A DNA stretch of 64,000 bases from the NCBI RefSeq assembly GCF_003350925.1, contig NZ_KZ857179.1:196848-260847 (forward strand), in the 5' to 3' direction. A model generated the notes under the pieces. The model saw only the letters and a list, made by a program, of their open reading frames with translations. It searched no databases and was not told where the DNA came from. This stretch comes from Dyella tabacisoli (lineage in GTDB: Bacteria > Pseudomonadota > Gammaproteobacteria > Xanthomonadales > Rhodanobacteraceae). Below, piece by piece: positions 53,642 to 60,952 of the stretch. The position numbers and the translations under genes were made by a program. The number at the start of each line of letters is the position of its first letter. Within the stretch, counting starts at the first letter, position 1.

Positions 53642-54372
53642 TCGAAGTCAAGGATCTGCATAAAACTTTCGGCACGGTAAAGGCGGTCGACGGGGTCAGT
53701 TTTCGCGCACGCGATGGCGAAATCACCGGCTTGCTCGGCCCCAACGGCGCCGGTAAAACCACCACTTTGCGCATGCTCTACACCTTGATGGCGCCGGACC
53801 AGGGTCAGGTGCTGGTGGATAACATCGACGCAGCCGTCGATCCTTTGTCCGTTCGCCGTCAACTCGGCGTATTGCCCGATGCACGCGGTCTATACAAGCG
53901 GCTTACCGCGCGCGAAAACATCGACTACTTCGCCCGCCTGCACGGCTTGCCCGAGGCGTTGCTGAAAACCCGGCGCGAAGCCTTGATCCAAACCTTGGAG
54001 ATGGCTGACATCGCCGACCGGCGCACCGAAGGCTTTTCGCAAGGCCAGCGCGTAAAGACTGCTATCGCGCGGGCGTTGATCCATGACCCGCGCAACGTAA
54101 TCCTCGACGAGCCGACCAACGGCCTGGATGTGATGGCCACCCGCGCGCTGCGTCAATTCATGTTGCAGCTCAAAAACGAGGGGCGTTGCGTGCTGTTCTC
54201 CAGCCACATCATGCAAGAGGTGGCGGCGCTGTGCGATCGCATCGTGGTGATCGCCCATGGCCGCGTGGTAGCCGACGAATCGCCGCAGGCACTACGTGAG
54301 CAAACCGGCGAAAACAATCTAGAGGATGCCTTCGTGAAAATCATCGGTAGCGACGAGGGCTTAGCCGCATGA
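53638..54372 (+). CDS. ABC exporter ATPase (NatA-like)
   Basis: 244 residues from the ATG in an ATGA overlap with the hydrolase. Walker A GPNGAGKTTTLRML, Q-loop VLPDARGLYKRLTARENIDY, signature FSQGQRVKTAIARALIHDP, Walker B VILDEPTNGLDV and H-loop SSHIMQEVAALC are present. The LPDARGLYKRLTARENI block is typical of NatA. It partners the permease that follows. The open frame extends 40 codons upstream into the hydrolase gene, but MIEVKDLHKTFG is the normal start. Confidence 0.92.
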   Translation: MIEVKDLHKTFGTVKAVDGVSFRARDGEITGLLGPNGAGKTTTLRMLYTLMAPDQGQVLVDNIDAAVDPLSVRRQLGVLPDARGLYKRLTARENIDYFARLHGLPEALLKTRREALIQTLEMADIADRRTEGFSQGQRVKTAIARALIHDPRNVILDEPTNGLDVMATRALRQFMLQLKNEGRCVLFSSHIMQEVAALCDRIVVIAHGRVVADESPQALREQTGENNLEDAFVKIIGSDEGLAA

Positions 54373-55565
54373 AGACCCCAGCCATCCGTAGTCGTACCTT
54401 CATCACCGTCTTTTTGAAAGAAGTGCGCGAAAATTTGCGCGACCGCCGCACCTTGATAAGCGCCTTGCTCACCGGCCCGTTGTTGGCGCCGCTGATGTTC
54501 GTGATGGTGCTCAACATCGCGCTACAACGCGAGTTCGACAAAGCCGATAAATCGTTGTCTGTGCCGGTGATCGGCGCCGAGTACGCACCGAACTTGCTCA
54601 ATGCGCTCAAGGCCGGCGGTGTCGTACCCGGCCCCGCGATTGCCGACCCCGAGCAGTCGGTGCGTAAACAAGAGAATGATGTGGTGCTGCGCATCGCACC
54701 CGACTACGCCACCTCTTGGCGCAAAGGCGAGCCGGTGCAGGTGGAGTTGATCTACGACTCTTCGCAGCGCGATGCGAATACCACGGTAGAACGCGTCAGC
54801 AACCTGGTCGAAATCTATGCGCGGCAACAAGGCGCCATGCGTCTGGTGGCGCGCGGCTTGTCGCCGGGAACGGCCGTGCCGGTGACCGTGGCGCGTCGCG
54901 ATCAGGCCAGCGCACAAGCGCGTGGGGTGTTGATGTTCGGCATGCTGCCGTACTTCTTCGTCCTCACTATTTACATGGGCGGCATGTATCTGGCGATCGA
55001 CCTCACCGCCGGTGAGCGCGAGCGGCAATCCCTGGAGCCACTGTTTGCCAACCCGGTGCCGCGCTGGAAAATTCTCGCCGGCAAGCTGGCTGCCATCTGC
55101 GCGTTCTCTACCTTGAGTCTGCTGATAAGCCTGGTGGCCTTCGGCATCGTCGGCCGCTTCGTGCCGGTCGAAAAACTCGGTATGGAGCTGGAGCTTGGCC
55201 CGCGCTTCAGTGCCAGCGTGTTGTTGATGTCGCTGCCGCTCATCGTATTGCTGGCCGCACTGCAATCGATGGTGGCGGCCTTCGCCAAAAGTTATCGCGA
55301 GGCGCAAACCTATCTCTCGTTACTGCTGCTGGTGCCGGCGATTCCCAGCGCGCTGCTGAGTGTGTTTCCGCTGAAGGCGCAGGACTGGATGTATGCGATG
55401 CCTTTGCTGGGTCAGCACTTTGGCATCATGCAGTTGTTGCGCGGCGATGGCTTGAGCATGCATCAGCTTGGTTTGTGTATGGGGGGGAGTGCGGCTGCGG
55501 CGTTGTTGGCTGTGTTGGTGACTGCGCAGCTTTATCGGTCGGAGCGGTTGGCGATTTCTGGGTGA
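54369..55565 (+). CDS. ABC exporter permease (NatB-like)
   Basis: 398 residues. One membrane span near 30-50 (LISALLTGPLLAPLMFVMVLNIAL), a large outer loop (about 60-190), then five or six C-terminal spans (GMLPYFFVLTIYMGGMYLAIDLTAGERERQSLEPLFANP ... LYRSERLAISG). This is the NatB layout; in Bacillus NatAB exports Na+, but relatives export other compounds. Last gene of the operon; multi-hairpin repeat copy 4 begins 15 bases after the stop. Confidence 0.9.
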   Translation: MKTPAIRSRTFITVFLKEVRENLRDRRTLISALLTGPLLAPLMFVMVLNIALQREFDKADKSLSVPVIGAEYAPNLLNALKAGGVVPGPAIADPEQSVRKQENDVVLRIAPDYATSWRKGEPVQVELIYDSSQRDANTTVERVSNLVEIYARQQGAMRLVARGLSPGTAVPVTVARRDQASAQARGVLMFGMLPYFFVLTIYMGGMYLAIDLTAGERERQSLEPLFANPVPRWKILAGKLAAICAFSTLSLLISLVAFGIVGRFVPVEKLGMELELGPRFSASVLLMSLPLIVLLAALQSMVAAFAKSYREAQTYLSLLLLVPAIPSALLSVFPLKAQDWMYAMPLLGQHFGIMQLLRGDGLSMHQLGLCMGGSAAAALLAVLVTAQLYRSERLAISG

Positions 55566-55580
55566 GGTTGTCGCTCGCTG

Positions 55581-55860
55581 GTTCGCCTGCGGCGGGCTTT
55601 CGAACCCCTGCCGGGGCCCGAGTCACTTTTCTTTGCTTGCTCAAAGAAAAGTAACCAAAAGAAAGAGCACCCCGGTGAGTCGCCCTTCGGGTGCGTGAGG
55701 GTCGGCCGGGCTTTTCGACAGTGCATCCATGCACTGGCGAAAAGGACTCGGCATCCATGCCGAGTCCCCTGCGGGCCTTGTCGTCCGACCCTCACCGACG
55801 CACAGGGGCCCCAAGGTCAAGAGCAACAGCAACGTCAAAAGCAGCCGCTACGCCGCTTTT
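55581..55860 (+). repeat. Multi-hairpin dispersed repeat, copy 4
   Basis: H1 ACTTTTCTTTG/CAAAGAAAAGT (55625-55652) is copy-1 type. H2 GTGAGGGTCGG/CCGACCCTCAC (55695-55705 with 55785-55795), H3 CAGTGCAT/ATGCACTG core (55711-55744) and H4 GACTCGGCAT/ATGCCGAGTC (55745-55766) are copy-3 types. The right end (CGTCAAAAGC) runs into AAAAGCAGCCGC ... GCTTTTG, another small palindrome. It lies directly after the NatB-like gene. Confidence 0.88.
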
Positions 55861-55928
55861 GCCCCTCCTCTGCGACCGAAGGGAGTCCCCTTTTCGGGAC
55901 TTGCAGGGGGAGGCTGGGGGTGGGTCAG
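55861..55928. repeat. REP-like composite palindrome next to copy 4
   Basis: CCCCTCCTCTGCGACCGAAGGGAG, CCCCTTTTCGGGACTTGCAG and GGGGGAGGCTGGGGGTGGG: the same composite type as at 22.2 and 57.6 kb, with outer C-rich and G-rich arms. It fills the space up to the DUF3820 gene. Confidence 0.6.
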
Positions 55929-55946
55929 GCCTCGCCTGGTCGCCCA

Positions 55947-56198
55947 TCACTCACTAGGCGCCTTACCCTGCAACGAAGGAAACGGCGCCCGTCCCCTTAA
56001 CGGATCCAACAACGACGACAGCCCGTTGTGATCCAACTCCAACATCAAAGCCAATAGCCGGCCAAGCTCGCCTTGCGGGAAACCTTTGCGGGCGAACCAG
56101 GCCAGATAGTTGCCCGGCAGATCGGCAATCAACCGGCCCTCGTACTTGCCATAAGGCATCTGGCGAGTGACGAGGAGTTTCAAGTCTTCGGGCTTCAT
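55947..56198 (-). CDS. DUF3820 family protein
   Basis: 83 residues. The block MPYGKYEGRLIADLPGNYLAWFARKGFPQGELGRLLALM is the DUF3820 signature, seen in small single-domain proteins and in exonuclease-associated domains. The function is unknown; it has been suggested to contact nucleic acid. The last 15 residues (RGRAPFPSLQGKAPSE) are outside the family core. Divergent from the MFS gene at 56343. Confidence 0.85.
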   Translation of the reverse strand: MKPEDLKLLVTRQMPYGKYEGRLIADLPGNYLAWFARKGFPQGELGRLLALMLELDHNGLSSLLDPLRGRAPFPSLQGKAPSE

Positions 56199-56342
56199 GG
56201 CAGGGAACTGACGGGCGAGCGGGGCCGATCACTTTGTCATGGCATGGTGCGTTCGTCACCTGTGCCTTTATGTCGAAGGCCACGCTGGCGTTGCCATCGG
56301 GATTTTGCATTGGATAATGCGGCAGCCCGCCCAGGAACACTC

Positions 56343-57584
56343 ATGCCATCGACTTCATCCGTTTCGACGGACTCGCTGTTTCACCATCGTGCCTATGTCG
56401 CTTTCTGGTTCGCCCGGATTTCTTCGAGTTTCGGCATGCAGATGCTTTCGGTGGCTGTCGGCTGGCAAATCTACGCCATCACCGGCCGCGCGCTCGACCT
56501 TGGCCTGATCGGCCTGGTGCAATTTTTTCCTTCGGTGCTGTTGGCGTTGCCGGCAGGGCATATGGCTGACCAGTTCGTGCGGCGGCGTATCGTGTTGTTC
56601 GGGCAGATCGTCGAATGGATCGCGATTGCGCTGCTGGCCGGCATGACCTTGTTGCATGCGATCAATGAAATCGGTGTCTTGGTATTGCTGTTTATCATCA
56701 GCACGGCCAAGGCGATCGAATCACCTTCGATGCAGTCGATATTGCCGGCGCTGGTGCCGGCGAACCTGCTGCCGCGTGCCGTGGCAGTGAATGGTTCGGC
56801 GATGCAGGCGGCGATGATTATGGGGCCGGCACTCGGCGGCTTTCTGTATATAGCCGGCCCAGGCGTCGTCTACATCGTGTCCGCCGTGTTGTATCTGCTC
56901 TCCATCACGATGATGAGCCGGGTGCGCTACGAACAGGCACCACCGAAACGCGAGCCCGCCACGCTGAAGACACTGTTTGCGGGCGTGCACTTTATCCGAG
57001 AGCGCAAAGACGTACTCGGCGTGATCTCGCTCGACCTGTTTGCGGTATTGCTCGGCGGCGCGACCGCCTTGCTGCCGATTTTCGCGAAAGACATTTTGCA
57101 CACCGGCCCCTGGGGGCTCGGCCTCCTGCGTGCGGCACCCGCGGTGGGCGCGTTGTTGATGTCGTTCTGGCTGGCACGGCACAGCATGCAGCGGCACGTC
57201 GGCACGATCATGTTCGCCTCAGTGGCCGGCTTCGGCGTCGCCACGCTGGTCTTCGCACTATCCACCGTCTTGTGGCTGTCGCTGATCGCACTGTTTGTAC
57301 TCGGCGCGTTCGACATGGTGAGCATGGTGATCCGCGGCTCCTTGGTGCAGCTCGATACCCCCGATGCGATGCGCGGCCGCGTGAGCGCGGTCAACGGCAT
57401 TTTCATCAACACATCCAATCAGCTCGGCGAATTTGAATCAGGCTTGCTTGCGGCCTGGCTCGGCGCGGTCGGAGCGACTGTGGTTGGCGGTGTCGGCACT
57501 TTGGTGGTCGTTGGATTATGGATGGCTATGTTTCCCACGCTGCGGCGACGTCAGCGATTGCAGATGGGAACTGGGAAAGCGTGA
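56343..57584 (+). CDS. MFS exporter of the EntS/MFS_3 type
   Basis: 413 residues from ATG 56343 (AGGAA upstream). Twelve spans, with the MFS_3 signatures RISSSFGMQMLSVAVGWQIYAITG, LPAGHMADQFVRRRIV and DTPDAMRGRVSAVNGIFINTSNQLGEFESG. Members export siderophores (EntS) or drugs; no siderophore genes are near, so the substrate is open. A longer in-frame extension upstream overlaps the DUF3820 gene and is not credible. Confidence 0.88.
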   Translation: MPSTSSVSTDSLFHHRAYVAFWFARISSSFGMQMLSVAVGWQIYAITGRALDLGLIGLVQFFPSVLLALPAGHMADQFVRRRIVLFGQIVEWIAIALLAGMTLLHAINEIGVLVLLFIISTAKAIESPSMQSILPALVPANLLPRAVAVNGSAMQAAMIMGPALGGFLYIAGPGVVYIVSAVLYLLSITMMSRVRYEQAPPKREPATLKTLFAGVHFIRERKDVLGVISLDLFAVLLGGATALLPIFAKDILHTGPWGLGLLRAAPAVGALLMSFWLARHSMQRHVGTIMFASVAGFGVATLVFALSTVLWLSLIALFVLGAFDMVSMVIRGSLVQLDTPDAMRGRVSAVNGIFINTSNQLGEFESGLLAAWLGAVGATVVGGVGTLVVVGLWMAMFPTLRRRQRLQMGTGKA

Positions 57585-57600
57585 AGGGGCGTCGCGTGAA

Positions 57601-57672
57601 CGCACCCCCTCCCAGCCTCCCCCTACGACCGAAGGAAGTCCCTTTTTCGGGACAAGTAGGGGGGATGGGCAA
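57601..57672. repeat. REP-like composite palindrome after the MFS gene
   Basis: CCCCCTCCCAGCCTCCCCCTACGACCGAAGG, then AGTCCCTTTTTCGGGACAAGTAGGGGGGATGGG: an inverted relative of the 22.2 kb element. It lies between the MFS stop and multi-hairpin copy 5. Confidence 0.65.
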
Positions 57673-57685
57673 AAGCCACGCTCGC

Positions 57686-57966
57686 AGCTTTTGACTTTGA
57701 CTTTGCTTTTGATCTTGCTCTTGACCTTGGGGCCCCTGTGCGTCGGTGAGGGTCGGACGATCAGGCCCGCAGGGGACTCGGCATGGATGCCGAGTCCTTT
57801 TCGCCAGTGCATGGATGCACTGTCGAAAAGCCCGGCCGACCCTCACAAGCCCGAAGGGCGACGCGCGGGGTGGCCTTCTCTTTGGTTACTTTCTCTTGGC
57901 CACTCAAGAGAAAGTGACTCGGCCTCCGGCAGGAGGTCGAAAGCCCGCCGCAGGCGAACAACCTAG
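57686..57966 (-). repeat. Multi-hairpin dispersed repeat, copy 5 (inverted)
   Basis: H1 ACTTTCTCTTG/CAAGAGAAAGT (57888-57915). H0 CCTCC/GGAGG (57923-57936), the third variant of this stem. H4 GACTCGGCAT/ATGCCGAGTC and H3 CAGTGCAT/ATGCACTG are copy-3 types. The left end carries extra TTTTGACTTTGACTTTGC units. An open frame across the repeat continues in frame into the quinone reductase gene but is unlikely to be translated. Confidence 0.87.
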
Positions 57967-58042
57967 CGACCACAGAACGGACGCAGCAGGATCTAAAATA
58001 CCCCTCCAACCACATGCCACATTTCAGCTTTCGGAGCCACCC

Positions 58043-59005
58043 ATGCACGCCCTGATATTCGACCGATTCGGCGGTCCCGAAGTGCTTCGCTGGGACACTG
58101 TAGCCGACCCATCACCCGGCCCCGCACAGGCCGTGGTGCGAATGCAGGCAGTCGGGCTGAACTTCGCCGATGTCTATCGACGCAACGGCAACTATCACCT
58201 CAGCGGGCAGGCACCATGGATTCTCGGTTACGAAGGGGCGGGCGTGATCGAGACGGCCGCCGCCGGTGATTCCCGCTTTCCGGTGGGGACACGGGTCGGT
58301 TTTGCGGACATGCCGTATGCCAATGCGGAGCGTGTGGTCGTCGATGTCGATAAGCTGATACCGCTTAGCGACGACATTCATGTCGAAACGGCGGCAGCCG
58401 TATTGTTGCAAGGTCTTACCGCGCAGTATCTGTTGTCGGACAGCTTCAAGATTCAAGCAGGCAACACCGTGATCGTCCATGCGGCGGCCGGTGGTGTGGG
58501 TCTGTTGCTGACGCAGATGGCGAAAGCGGCCGGTGCGCGCGTTATCGGCGTGGCATCCACTGCGGCCAAATGCGCGGCGGCGATGGAGGCTGGCGCCGAT
58601 ACTGCTATCGGCTACGAAAACCTCGTCGACAATGTGCACACGCTGACGCATGGACGTGGTGCCGACGTGGTTTACGACTCGGTCGGCCGTACCCTGGGCG
58701 ATAGTCTTGCGAGCGCACGCACGGGCGGAACCGTGGTGTTCTATGGCATGGCGGCGGGCGACCCCGATCCGGTCGATCCGCGACTGTTGATGGATCGTTC
58801 GCTCACCCTGACCGGCGGCGACCTGTGGAACGTGCTGACCAGTGCGGATATCCGACGCGAACGCGCCGCTGCGCTATTCGCGCAGATTCGCGCCGGTAGC
58901 CTGGTGCCGCGGATAGCCGGGCGCTTTCCCTTGAGCGACGGCGCGAAGGCGCATGCGTTTCTGGAGGGCCGCGAGGCGATCGGCAAGATCGTACTCACGC
59001 TTTGA
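58043..59005 (+). CDS. NADPH:quinone reductase / zeta-crystallin-type MDR
   Basis: 320 residues from ATG 58043, with GGAG seven bases upstream. Zinc-free medium-chain reductase: MHALIFDRFGGPEVLRW, GLNFADVYRRNGNYHL, GYEGAGVIE, the NADPH motif VIVHAAAGGVGLLLTQMAKAAGARVIGV and a C-terminal GREAIGKIVLTL. It lacks the zinc ligands of alcohol dehydrogenases. It reduces quinones or enones with NADPH. Convergent with the radical SAM gene, 13 bases between stops. Confidence 0.9.
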   Translation: MHALIFDRFGGPEVLRWDTVADPSPGPAQAVVRMQAVGLNFADVYRRNGNYHLSGQAPWILGYEGAGVIETAAAGDSRFPVGTRVGFADMPYANAERVVVDVDKLIPLSDDIHVETAAAVLLQGLTAQYLLSDSFKIQAGNTVIVHAAAGGVGLLLTQMAKAAGARVIGVASTAAKCAAAMEAGADTAIGYENLVDNVHTLTHGRGADVVYDSVGRTLGDSLASARTGGTVVFYGMAAGDPDPVDPRLLMDRSLTLTGGDLWNVLTSADIRRERAAALFAQIRAGSLVPRIAGRFPLSDGAKAHAFLEGREAIGKIVLTL

Positions 59006-59018
59006 AGCGCATTGCCGT

Positions 59019-60530
59019 TTAGGCGTCCATATGCCGAGCCTGGCGCTGCGGCGCGGCCAGGTATTGCTCGCGCACTGCGGCCTTTTCCTCGGGGGTGCGG
59101 CGGCCCTGGCCGGCATAGTCGCGAGCGATGACGGCGGTAACGGTGGCCTCGTCGTAGCCGTCCAGGCAAAGCCATTGACTAACCAGGCCGGCCAGCCGGT
59201 GCAGGGCGATCCGATGCGTGGCATCAGTTTCGGAATACAGCCAATCGGCGAAAGTCATAAAGCGGGCGAACGGCGTATCGCCGAGAATCAGCGGCAAGGT
59301 GTGGCCGAAGCGGCCTGAGTTGGCGACCAGGTCCCAATAACGTGCAAAGCGCACCAGCCGTTGCATTTCGGCGAAGTCGATGCGGTCGGTGGCGAGAATC
59401 GTGTACGGCGGGTAGGGGTCGAAGATCAATCCGTAGGTTTCGGTATGACGGATGATCGGTGTGCCGCGCAGGCGCTTGAGGATGCCGAACTGAATCTCGT
59501 GCGGCCCCAGCGCAACCAGCCGATCGAATCCGCGCGCAAAGCTTTCCACATCTTCGCCGGGCAGGCCGGCAATCAGATCCACATGCAGATGCGCGGTGGA
59601 CTGGGTCATCAGCCAACGGATGTTTTCCTCCGCCTTGGCATCGTTTTGCCGGCGGCTGACCAGGGTTTGTACATCTGGATTGAAGCTCTGGATGCCGATT
59701 TCAAACTGCAGCGTGCCGGGCGGAAACTTGACGATGCTTTCCTTCAGCGCCTCGGGCAGGTGGTCGGGCACCAGTTCGAAATGTGCGAATACCGGATCGT
59801 TCGGCGCCGCTTCGAGCTTGTCCAGAAAGAACTGAAGTATCCGCAGGCTGCTTTTGATATTGAGGTTGAAGGTGCGGTCGACGAACTTGAACAAGCGCGC
59901 GCCGCGCGCATGCAGCGATTCCAATTCGCCCAGGAAACGGTCGAGCGCGAACGGCCATGCGGTCTTATCCAATGCCGACAGGCAGAACTCGCATTTAAAC
60001 GGACAGCCGCGCGATGCTTCCACGTATAGCGTGCGCTGGGCCAGATCGGTAGCCGAATATTCGTTGTAAGGCAGGGCGATTTCGGCCATCGGCGGTTGCC
60101 GTCCGGCGATGATCTTCTGCGTCGGCGGCGCGCCGTCAAGAATGGCGCGGCACAGCTCGGGAAACGTCACGTCGCCCCAGCCGGTAATCAAGTAATCCGC
60201 CGCCTCGACAATCGGCTGCCCGGCCGACTCGTAAGAGACCTCGGGGCCGCCCAGCACGATCACGATCTCCGGTGCGATGCGCTTGATGAGCGCAACCACG
60301 CGGGTGGTTTCCTCGACGTTCCAGATATAGACGCCGAAACCCAGAATAGTGGTGCCGGTGGGGGCACGGCGCGCGAGTAGCTTTTCGACGATCTCGGTGG
60401 TTTTCGTACCGATCACGAATTCGTGCAATTCCATTTGCTCCCGCAATTCGCCCGCATTGGCCATCAGGTAGCGCAGGCCTAATGAGGCATGCGCGTAGCG
60501 GGCGTTAAGAGTGGACAACAAGATGGTCAT
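59019..60530 (-). CDS. Cobalamin-binding-domain radical SAM protein
   Basis: 503 residues from ATG 60530. The N-terminal B12-binding-like Rossmann domain (about 1-140) contains TILLSTLNARYAHASLGLRYL and VIVLGGPEVSYES. The radical SAM core has the 4Fe-4S motif CPFKCEFC (CxxxCxxC), then FVDRTFNLNIKSSLRIL and LHVDLIAGLPGED. A DUF4080 domain follows at the C-terminus. The cobalamin base-off motif DxHxxG is not evident, so cobalamin binding is uncertain. The reaction is unknown. No clear ribosome binding site precedes this ATG. Confidence 0.87.
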   Translation of the reverse strand: MTILLSTLNARYAHASLGLRYLMANAGELREQMELHEFVIGTKTTEIVEKLLARRAPTGTTILGFGVYIWNVEETTRVVALIKRIAPEIVIVLGGPEVSYESAGQPIVEAADYLITGWGDVTFPELCRAILDGAPPTQKIIAGRQPPMAEIALPYNEYSATDLAQRTLYVEASRGCPFKCEFCLSALDKTAWPFALDRFLGELESLHARGARLFKFVDRTFNLNIKSSLRILQFFLDKLEAAPNDPVFAHFELVPDHLPEALKESIVKFPPGTLQFEIGIQSFNPDVQTLVSRRQNDAKAEENIRWLMTQSTAHLHVDLIAGLPGEDVESFARGFDRLVALGPHEIQFGILKRLRGTPIIRHTETYGLIFDPYPPYTILATDRIDFAEMQRLVRFARYWDLVANSGRFGHTLPLILGDTPFARFMTFADWLYSETDATHRIALHRLAGLVSQWLCLDGYDEATVTAVIARDYAGQGRRTPEEKAAVREQYLAAPQRQARHMDA

Positions 60531-60606
60531 GAGGGGGACGACGGGAGTATTTGGCCCGATATGGTACGTCACGAAGGAAATCTGAGGGTCGAAAGCCCTT
60601 GCGCGC

Positions 60607-60660
60607 CGCAAGAACGCACCCCCTCCCAGCCTCCCCCTACAAGTAGGGGGAGGGGCAAAA
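60607..60660. repeat. REP-like palindrome before copy 6
   Basis: CCCCCTCCCAGCCTCCCCCTAC (starting near 60620) pairs through GTAGGGGGAGGGG (to about 60655). It is the same short form as at 35.07-35.10 kb, including the trailing CAAAAGCGGCGC. Confidence 0.65.
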
Positions 60661-60669
60661 GCGGCGCAG

Positions 60670-60933
60670 CGGCTGCTTTTGACGTTGCTCTTGACCTTGG
60701 GGCCCCTGTGCGTCGGTGAGGGTCGGACGACAAGGCCCGCAGGGGCATCGACATGGATGTCGATGCCTTTTCGCCAGTGCATGGATGCACTGTCGAAAAG
60801 CCCGGCCGACCCTCACGCACCCGAAGGGCGACTCACCGGGGTGGCCTTCTCTTTGGTTACTTTCTCTTGGCCACTCAAGAGAAAGTGACTCGGACCCCGG
60901 CAGGGGCCCGAAAGCCCGCCGCAGGCGAACCAG
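60670..60933 (-). repeat. Multi-hairpin dispersed repeat, copy 6 (inverted)
   Basis: H1 is of the copy-3 type (ACTTTCTCTTG/CAAGAGAAAGT), H3 of the copy-3 type (CAGTGCAT/ATGCACTG), but H4 of the copy-1 type (GCATCGACAT/ATGTCGATGC). So stem variants are reassorted between copies. H0 is CCCC/GGGG. H2 pairs GTGAGGGTCGG with CCGACCCTCAC. It lies between the radical SAM start and the slt stop. Confidence 0.87.
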
Positions 60934-60952
60934 CCCGCCAAACCACTCACAA

